From: Dehalococcoidia bacterium
GTDB taxonomy: Bacteria; Chloroflexota; Dehalococcoidia; UBA6926
DNA length: 9,736 nucleotides
NCBI GenBank assembly: GCA_029941095.1
Contig: JAPYRO010000031.1
Span: forward strand, 1-9,736
Direction: 5' to 3'
Under the pieces are notes generated by a model that saw only the letters and a list, made by a program, of their open reading frames with translations, was not told the DNA's origin and did no database searches. The translations under genes and the position numbers were made by a program. The stretch's first letter is position 1. Every line of letters starts with the position of its first letter. Positions 1-5,756 of this stretch are shown here, piece after piece.

Positions 1-1279
1 GGGCAGTTTCTGGGAGTTGTTCTTGAACAAGTTCCCTAGTCCCGACCATGACTTGCCGATAATCTCCATCAATCATATATCGATCAATATCGATATCCAA
101 AAAAGAGTACTGTAGTCGGAAAAACTGGATTTGGTTATACACATCTCTCAGGGGTCGATCATCCCATAACCGTATATTATCAATAGTTGCCTTATTATCC
201 CGTAAGAGTTCTTGGTCTATTACGGCCCCTTCCTCGGTAAAGAAAGCTTCTTCAGCAACTCTGTCAGAATCAATAGCAAAACCTTTTCTAGTCATTTCGA
301 TTGATCGCTCTATATAGAGTTTTTCAAGGGCATATTCGTTGGGATCAACCTGAAACCTTTGGACAGCAGATGGAATAACAAAAGTACCTAAAACCAAAAC
401 AATTAACCAAAGTCCGCCCACAATGATCGGAAGCAAACCACGCTTTATATAAACATTAGCTAGCATCAATAATGCGCCACCAAGAGTAACAGCGATAAGC
501 AATTTTAGTGCAGGAGCTTTAACTGTAACGTCGGCATATCCTGCGCCGTAGGAAGCAGAACTGGTAGAGAAAACTAATTCTTGTAAGTTTAGCCAATAAC
601 CAAACGACAATACCACCAAAAAAATGGCCGCCAACGCAGATAAATGAGATCTAATGGGTCCGGTCAATCTTAATTGAAACCCACCAATAGCAAAATTTGC
701 AGCGTATATTCCGGCAGCTATCAGGGAAGTTACAGCGATCATGCCAATGGACCAACTATACAAGAACCTATACAGTGGCAAATTAAATATGTAGAACGAT
801 ACATCTCTATTAAATAGTGGATCAAGTACGTTGAACAGGTTAGAGTTAGTAAACCGCAAAGTTGTTTCCCACGCTCCTAAAGCGGTCACACCAAAAACTA
901 TGCTGAAAATAACCATTCCTAAAAGGGTGGCAAGCCGTAATACTCTTCGGACTTGATACATAGTTTCCGACGATAAATTTAAAGCTGCTTCAGGTGATAC
1001 ACCTTTAGGAGAAAACTTATTAGCGATCGATATGTTAACCAAAGAAAAGATAAGAAATCCTACGGCCCCAAAAGCGAACAAAATCGCTTTAGCTTGAATG
1101 ATAGTTATAAATACAGATAGGAATCCAAGATTTTCAAACCAAATCCAGTCGACATATATAGATGAATATATATTTAATCCAACATATAACGCAATCAAAA
1201 CTGCGAAAGCGTAAAAGAACTTGCGAGCTCCCCCAAAATTAGGGATGCCTCCTCCTTGAAATTCATCAAGAATATTCAT
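1..1279 (-). CDS. UPF0182 family membrane protein, N-terminal part (gene runs off left edge)
   Basis: An open frame of 426 codons runs from an ATG at 1279 off the left edge without a stop. The encoded part has seven hydrophobic segments at about residues 21-43, 63-85, 114-135, 170-197, 212-230, 256-277 and 283-304, then a soluble region. Family-typical stretches include DWIWFENLGFLSVF (44-57), FYIFNLPLYRFLYSWS (162-177) and QRFQVDPNEYALEKLYIERS (308-327). These identify UPF0182 (COG1615), integral membrane proteins of about 900 residues with seven N-terminal spans and a large extracytoplasmic part; roughly half is present. The function of the family is unknown. The ATG is supported by AAGGAG nine bases upstream. 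It begins 19 bases after the argB stop on the same strand, so it is probably translated from the arg transcript, although nothing in it suggests a role in arginine metabolism. No frameshift is seen in the visible part. Confidence 0.9.
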   Translation of the reverse strand, partial: MNILDEFQGGGIPNFGGARKFFYAFAVLIALYVGLNIYSSIYVDWIWFENLGFLSVFITIIQAKAILFAFGAVGFLIFSLVNISIANKFSPKGVSPEAALNLSSETMYQVRRVLRLATLLGMVIFSIVFGVTALGAWETTLRFTNSNLFNVLDPLFNRDVSFYIFNLPLYRFLYSWSIGMIAVTSLIAAGIYAANFAIGGFQLRLTGPIRSHLSALAAIFLVVLSFGYWLNLQELVFSTSSASYGAGYADVTVKAPALKLLIAVTLGGALLMLANVYIKRGLLPIIVGGLWLIVLVLGTFVIPSAVQRFQVDPNEYALEKLYIERSIEMTRKGFAIDSDRVAEEAFFTEEGAVIDQELLRDNKATIDNIRLWDDRPLRDVYNQIQFFRLQYSFLDIDIDRYMIDGDYRQVMVGTRELVQEQLPETA

Positions 1280-1288
1280 TAATTTGAA

Positions 1289-1294
1289 CTCCTT
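1289..1294 (-). promoter_or_regulatory. Ribosome binding site of the UPF0182 gene
   Basis: On the minus strand AAGGAG lies nine bases before the ATG at 1279, inside the 19-base gap after argB. It fixes the start and shows that this gene is translated independently within the likely argJ-argB-UPF0182 mRNA. Confidence 0.7.
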
Positions 1295-1298
1295 TTGT

Positions 1299-2069
1299 TT
1301 ACCGTTTCTTTATTATTGTGTCTATATTACCTTTTACTGCAGAAATCAAAGAATGCTCTACACGCCCATCGACGATTTGAGCCGATCCAGTATGCTTAAT
1401 AGCATTCAAACAAGCCTCAACTTTAGGAATCATCCCACCAACTATAACTTTCTCTGCAATCAGGCCTGGAACTTCATCTCCATAGATTAACGGAATAACT
1501 TTTCCTGTGCCATCCATAATCCCAGGAACATCAGTTAAAAATACAACCTTTTCCGATTTAAGTGAACTGGCGATTGCACCCGCAACACTATCAGCGTTAA
1601 CGTTTACAACCGAAAATTTGGGCCCAGGGGTCAACGATATTGGAGCAATCACTGGAATCATTCCATTATCTATAGCTGCCAATATTAAATTAGGATCTAC
1701 CTGTTTTATAATTCCAACCTGGCCAAGCTCGGGGTCCTGAATTTCTGCGATAACCATCGCATCATCGATCCCAGATATTCCCAGAGCTCTACCATCACTC
1801 CTTTGAATAGATGCCACAATATTTTTGTTGACCAGCCCGGTTAAAACTGCCGTGACTACCTTTAACACATTTTCGTCTGTAATTCTTAATCCATTAACAA
1901 AATTAGTTTTAATCCCTAAATCACTCAACCATTCTGTTACTGTGGATCCACCACCATGCACTATCACGGGAGAAATCTCTGATTTCGACAAGCTGACAAC
2001 ATCTTGGTATGTTGTATCAGTCGCCCCGATAGTACCTCCACCCATTTTAATAACTATGCTATTACCCAT
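1299..2069 (-). CDS. argB: Acetylglutamate kinase (short form)
   Basis: A 256-residue amino acid kinase that phosphorylates N-acetyl-L-glutamate with ATP, the second step of arginine biosynthesis, in the cytoplasm. Visible family motifs are the N-terminal IVIKMGGG with Lys8, the glycine loop VIVHGGGS (35-42), the substrate-binding NGLRITD (59-65, Arg62), VVNVNADSVAGAIA (154-167, Asn158), the nucleotide-site FLTDVPGI (177-184) and GGMIPKVEAC with Lys215. The length matches the E. coli enzyme (258). Lys8 sits almost at the N-terminus, so the extra N-terminal helix of hexameric, arginine-inhibited kinases is absent; insensitivity to arginine is therefore inferred. The first strand reads KMGGGTIG rather than the common KYGGNAM, a variant. 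The start is ATG, 23 bases after argJ ends. No strong Shine-Dalgarno is visible (AGAAAG is about 15 bases away), so coupling to argJ translation is plausible. Confidence 0.95.
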   Translation of the reverse strand: MGNSIVIKMGGGTIGATDTTYQDVVSLSKSEISPVIVHGGGSTVTEWLSDLGIKTNFVNGLRITDENVLKVVTAVLTGLVNKNIVASIQRSDGRALGISGIDDAMVIAEIQDPELGQVGIIKQVDPNLILAAIDNGMIPVIAPISLTPGPKFSVVNVNADSVAGAIASSLKSEKVVFLTDVPGIMDGTGKVIPLIYGDEVPGLIAEKVIVGGMIPKVEACLNAIKHTGSAQIVDGRVEHSLISAVKGNIDTIIKKR

Positions 2070-2092
2070 TTATTTTTTCGGCATCTTTCTAA

Positions 2093-3292
2093 CTATGTTG
2101 TATATGCGCTATTAATGTGAACATACTCTTCTGTAAGATCACTTGTCCAGGACATTGCAGAATAATCTCCATTATTTAATTGAATATATATTTCGACCTC
2201 ATTAGTATCCATACTCTGAGCCGCAACATCTTTAGAAAATTTTACTGGTGTTCCTTGTTTAAGCATCTCTATACCATTCATTGAAAGAAAAAGCGTTTGC
2301 TCATTAAAAGCTATACCACTTCTACCAAGGGCGGCTACCGCCCGGCCCCAATTAGGATCATTCCCATATACAGCTGCTTTCATTAGAGTGGAGGAAGCAA
2401 CTGTTCTTGCTGCAATTCTAGCTTCGTTCAGATTCGCTGCACCATCAATTATCACTTCGATTAGTTTTGTCGCTCCCTCAGCATCTCTTGCTATTTCTTT
2501 GGCAAGATGAATACAAACATAATTTACTGCTTCTTGAAATATCTTTTCCTCTTCTCCACCCTGTATTTGACCCATTTCCGATTCACCACTCGCTAAGAAA
2601 ATAACGCTATCATTGGTAGAACTATCCCCATCTATTGTTACCATATTGAAGCTAGCATCAACGGCCTGGCGTAAAATTCTGTCTAAACATTCTTGGGAAA
2701 TGTCCGCATCAGTAGTCAAAAATGCTAACATCGTAGCCATATCCGGGTGAATCATACCAGACCCTTTTGCGGTACCTGAAATTATAATTTCTGAGCCTGA
2801 TATATCAACAGAGATGGCAAATTCCTTGGTCCTTGTATCAGTGGTCAGTATTGCACGGGCAAATTCATGACCTTTTTCTTTTAATTCGATAGCTTCAATT
2901 CCTTTAGATATTAAATCCATTGGCAATGGGACTCCAATGACCCCTGTACTACAAACAAGTACCTGGGACTTTGATATACCTAAATGCTCGGCTGTCATCG
3001 ATGCCATTTTTTCAGCATCTTCCATTCCTTGCATACCAACAACAGCATTAGCTATCACACTATTTACGACTATAGCTATCGGGCTATCCAACGACAGATG
3101 GCGTTGGCTCAAGATAACCGGAGGAGCCACAATCTGGTTCTTTGTGAATACTCCAGATGATATCGTCTTTTCACTGCCGGAAAGTATCGTTAAATCTGGG
3201 CTAGGTTCATCTCTAAGCCCAGAACTCACAGAACCTGCCATAAAGCCTTTAGGAGAAGTTAAGGATCCACCTTTAATCTCTTTAAATAACAT
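2093..3292 (-). CDS. argJ: Glutamate N-acetyltransferase / amino-acid acetyltransferase (ornithine acetyltransferase)
   Basis: ArgJ moves the acetyl group from N-acetylornithine to glutamate, recycling it in the cyclic arginine pathway; many family members can also acetylate glutamate from acetyl-CoA. The protein is 399 residues, the usual size, and complete: the N-terminal region has SSGVFTKNQIVAPPV, the centre AKGSGMIHPDMATML, the C-terminal third YGNDPNWGRAVAALGRSG, and the end YVHINSAYTT matches the conserved C-terminus. The self-cleavage nucleophile is Thr187 of MAT-ML, which would divide the chain into alpha and beta subunits. The frame also opens at TTG 3298, but AGAAGG is 10 bases before ATG 3292 and only four before the TTG, so ATG is chosen. 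It heads the argJ-argB-UPF0182 unit. Whether it is mono- or bifunctional cannot be told from sequence; no argA or argE is in the window. Confidence 0.95.
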   Translation of the reverse strand: MLFKEIKGGSLTSPKGFMAGSVSSGLRDEPSPDLTILSGSEKTISSGVFTKNQIVAPPVILSQRHLSLDSPIAIVVNSVIANAVVGMQGMEDAEKMASMTAEHLGISKSQVLVCSTGVIGVPLPMDLISKGIEAIELKEKGHEFARAILTTDTRTKEFAISVDISGSEIIISGTAKGSGMIHPDMATMLAFLTTDADISQECLDRILRQAVDASFNMVTIDGDSSTNDSVIFLASGESEMGQIQGGEEEKIFQEAVNYVCIHLAKEIARDAEGATKLIEVIIDGAANLNEARIAARTVASSTLMKAAVYGNDPNWGRAVAALGRSGIAFNEQTLFLSMNGIEMLKQGTPVKFSKDVAAQSMDTNEVEIYIQLNNGDYSAMSWTSDLTEEYVHINSAYTT

Positions 3293-3302
3293 AAGCAATA
3301 TA

Positions 3303-3308
3303 CCTTCT
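3303..3308 (-). promoter_or_regulatory. Ribosome binding site of argJ
   Basis: AGAAGG on the minus strand is 10 bases upstream of ATG 3292 and four bases upstream of the in-frame TTG 3298. The spacing favours the ATG. Confidence 0.5.
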
Positions 3309-3370
3309 AATAATTCCTTACATATAACTATAGCGTATAACTAATAATAATAATTCATTCGAATATTTAA

Positions 3371-3378
3371 ATTATAAT
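3371..3378. promoter_or_regulatory. Palindromic ATTATAAT, candidate shared -10 element of divergent promoters
   Basis: The region between argJ (minus) and the molybdenum hydroxylase gene (plus), 3293-3473, is very AT-rich and has no gene. ATTATAAT is its own reverse complement, so it gives a perfect TATAAT on both strands: 3373-3378 on plus and 3371-3376 on minus. For argJ, TTAAAG lies 17 bases further up (3394-3399), only 3 of 6 matches to TTGACA. On the plus strand no -35 is visible at the right distance. A weaker plus candidate is TTGGAT (3400-3405), 17 bases, TACCAT (3423-3428). In such AT-rich DNA a TATAAT can arise by chance. A (TAA) run at 3342-3353 is the only other notable structure. 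Confidence 0.3.
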
Positions 3379-3459
3379 ACCTAAAACTTGAAACTTTAAT
3401 TGGATTTAATGTCTGAAAATAGTACCATTTTAGTATCGAATTTGAGAAGTATTAAAATT

Positions 3460-3466
3460 AAAGGAA
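3460..3466 (+). promoter_or_regulatory. Ribosome binding site deciding the TTG start of the molybdenum hydroxylase gene
   Basis: AAAGGAA with core AAGGA at 3461-3465 lies eight bases before TTG 3474. An in-frame TAA at 3459-3461 closes the frame upstream, so the TTG is the only initiation codon ahead of the conserved N-terminal domain. Confidence 0.7.
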
Positions 3467-3473
3467 TTTTACA

Positions 3474-5741
3474 TTGGCAAGCAACGGTGATTCCCCGAAG
3501 GCGACTAGAATTGTCGGTAAAGGTGTACAACGTGTTGATGGTGCCGAAAAAGTCATGGGTACGGCTCAATACGGTGCCGATCTAAGTTTGCCAGGAACGT
3601 TTCACGCAAAAATCAAGAGAAGCCCCTATGCCAATGCCAAAATAAACAAAATTAATGTAGAAAAAGCAATGGACATACCAGGTGTAGTTGCAATAGTTAC
3701 TTCTAAGGATTTCCCTACCATTGAACTTAGCGATCAAGTAGTAGGTGGAGAGATAACAATGACTCCCCGCGATCAAAGGAGGATGCAGCTTGCAGAGGAA
3801 ACGGTATTCTACCACGGGCAAGCAATAGCAGCTGTGGCAGCGACTAGTTTAGAAATAGCCGAGAGCGCCGTAGAAAACATAGATGTTGAATATGAGGTTT
3901 TTGAACCAGTAGTAAAAGTAGAAGAAGCTATAAAAGAAGGCTCTCCACTTGTTCACGATGACCTTTACACATGGGAATTCACCGGCTCACTTTCAGACAA
4001 GCCAAGTAACATAGCTAGGAGAGTAGAATTAAGTAGAGGGGATCACATAGAAGCCTTCAAGAATTCCGACCTAATCGTAGAACGCCGTTTCGAAGGGGGA
4101 ACCGTTCATCAAGGGTATATAGAGCCCCAAGCATGTACCGTAGAAGTAGTTGATGACCATCTAACCGTACACACCTCTAGCCAAATAAATTTCAATCTTA
4201 GAGACACTCTTGCGACAATCTTGGGCAGAGAAAAAGAAGCCATTACCGTCGTACCTTTGGAAATTGGTGGAGGATTTGGAGGTAAAGCAGGCTTAGGAAT
4301 CGAATTTATTACAGCTTTACTAGCCATAAAAGCAAATTCAGCAGTAAAATTAGTTCTCTCAAGAGAAGAGGTATTCCGATCCACAGGTCCAACTTGCGCA
4401 CACGTAATTAATCTTAAAATCGGAGCAAACCAAGACGGAACTTTAACCGCATTCCAAGGAGAATATTTATTAGATACAGGTGCCATGACTGGGTTTACTC
4501 ATTCAGCTACTGCTGCAATGACAGGATCATCGCATTATAAATTTAGTGACTTATATATAGATGCATATGACGTGGTAACAAACAAGCCCGTTGCAATGGC
4601 ATACCGCGCGCCTAGTGGCCCAATAGGAAATTATCCTACCGAGGTCATAATTGACGAAATCGCTGAAATGGTTGGTATGGATCCAATTGAGTTTAGAATT
4701 AAAAATATCACCGAAGAAGGAGATCCCTTACCTAACGGATTATCCATGCCAGTCTGGGGACTAAAGAAAATCTTAAAAGCAGCGAAAACCCACCCTGCAT
4801 GGACAGACCCTCTGCCAAAATCTAGGGGAAGGGGTTTTGCTGCCGCGTATTGGGGCGGTGCCACTCTTACTTCAAATGCTGAAATATACGCTAATCAAGA
4901 TGCAACTTTTACTGTTCTAACTGGTTCTGTAGACCTTACTGGAACGAGAACCACCATGGCGCAATTCGCTGCCGAAGAATTACAAATAGAATTAGATCAG
5001 GTCAAGGTTGGTATCGGTGACACTGATTCTATTGGACACACTGACGGATCGTTTGGAAGCAGAACCACCTTAGCCACCGGTACTGCAGTCATACTAGCTG
5101 CAAGAGATACCCTGGATAAACTTCGAACTGTAGCAGGGGGGCTGCTCAGGATCGATCCAACCTATGTGGAATATTCTAATCAACAATTTTCAGCAAGAGA
5201 TAATCAAGATAATTTTATTGAACTATCTGAGGTGTGTAAAAGTTTGACCGAACCTATAAGAGGTATAGGTCTCAGTACTGGACTCCCAGGAGCCCCAACA
5301 GCTGCAGCATCGATCGCAGAAGTAGAAGTAGACAAGATGACAGGAAGGTCAGAAATAAAAAGATTTACTATATTCCAAGATCCTGGAAACGCTATAAACC
5401 CGCTTGCGGTGGAAGGGCAGATGCAAGGAGGGGCTGCACAAGGCATAGGTTGGGCTTTATGGGAAGTCTACGATATAGATCAAAAAACAGGAATCATAGA
5501 GAATCCGAATTTCTTAGATTATAAGATGCCCACTTCTATGGATGTCCCCTCAATAGAAACCGTTATAGTGTCTACACCTAACCCCAATGGCCCTCACGGA
5601 GCAAGGGGGGTAGGAGAAATACCTTTAGTTACGCCTGTAGGTGCAATCGGCAACGCTATATACAACATAACAGGAGTAAGACTAACAGAAACCCCTTTCA
5701 AATCGGAAAAATTGCTAAAGGCACTCAAAGCTAAAGGTTAA
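3474..5741 (+). CDS. Xanthine dehydrogenase/aldehyde oxidase family, molybdopterin-binding (large) subunit
   Basis: A 755-residue large subunit of a molybdenum hydroxylase. Such enzymes hydroxylate purines, N-heterocycles or aldehydes with water-derived oxygen, passing electrons to Fe-S and FAD partners. The N-terminal a/b-hammerhead domain (about 14-130) starts VGKGVQRVDGAEKVMGTAQY; the molybdopterin-binding domains fill about 150-740. Cofactor and active-site motifs are present: HQGYIEPQA near 215, GGGFGGK (265-271), AYRAPSGP (376-383, Arg378), QGGAAQGIG (651-659) and RGVGEIP with the expected catalytic Glu715. The CO dehydrogenase signature AYRCSFR is absent, so it is not form I CoxL. The substrate cannot be assigned. 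The start is TTG with a good ribosome binding site; the next in-frame ATG (residue 28) would cut the domain. Small Fe-S and FAD subunits are not adjacent on either side, which is unusual. It converges on gyrA with 15 bases between stops. Confidence 0.92.
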   Translation: MASNGDSPKATRIVGKGVQRVDGAEKVMGTAQYGADLSLPGTFHAKIKRSPYANAKINKINVEKAMDIPGVVAIVTSKDFPTIELSDQVVGGEITMTPRDQRRMQLAEETVFYHGQAIAAVAATSLEIAESAVENIDVEYEVFEPVVKVEEAIKEGSPLVHDDLYTWEFTGSLSDKPSNIARRVELSRGDHIEAFKNSDLIVERRFEGGTVHQGYIEPQACTVEVVDDHLTVHTSSQINFNLRDTLATILGREKEAITVVPLEIGGGFGGKAGLGIEFITALLAIKANSAVKLVLSREEVFRSTGPTCAHVINLKIGANQDGTLTAFQGEYLLDTGAMTGFTHSATAAMTGSSHYKFSDLYIDAYDVVTNKPVAMAYRAPSGPIGNYPTEVIIDEIAEMVGMDPIEFRIKNITEEGDPLPNGLSMPVWGLKKILKAAKTHPAWTDPLPKSRGRGFAAAYWGGATLTSNAEIYANQDATFTVLTGSVDLTGTRTTMAQFAAEELQIELDQVKVGIGDTDSIGHTDGSFGSRTTLATGTAVILAARDTLDKLRTVAGGLLRIDPTYVEYSNQQFSARDNQDNFIELSEVCKSLTEPIRGIGLSTGLPGAPTAAASIAEVEVDKMTGRSEIKRFTIFQDPGNAINPLAVEGQMQGGAAQGIGWALWEVYDIDQKTGIIENPNFLDYKMPTSMDVPSIETVIVSTPNPNGPHGARGVGEIPLVTPVGAIGNAIYNITGVRLTETPFKSEKLLKALKAKG

Positions 5742-5756
5742 TAGCAAATAGTACGA

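Noticed and set aside
1284..2115. Several plus-strand frames of 68-96 residues opposite argB
   Set aside because: They are antisense to a fully conserved acetylglutamate kinase and have no motif of their own.
2937..3344. 135-residue plus-strand frame opposite argJ
   Set aside because: Antisense shadow of a well-conserved ArgJ N-terminal region.
3350..3380. Possible ArgR operator near TTCGAATATTTAAATT
   Set aside because: The AT-rich palindromic look does not fit the spacing of the ArgR box half-sites, and such DNA gives partial matches by chance.
3400..3585. 61-residue plus-strand frame starting at TTG 3400
   Set aside because: It overlaps the start of the molybdenum hydroxylase in another frame by over 100 bases, has no good ribosome binding site and resembles no family.
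5730..5745. GCTA...TAGC inverted repeat as a terminator for the hydroxylase gene
   Set aside because: Only four pairs around an 8-base loop; the nearby T run belongs to the gyrA lysine codons and is too far from the stem.
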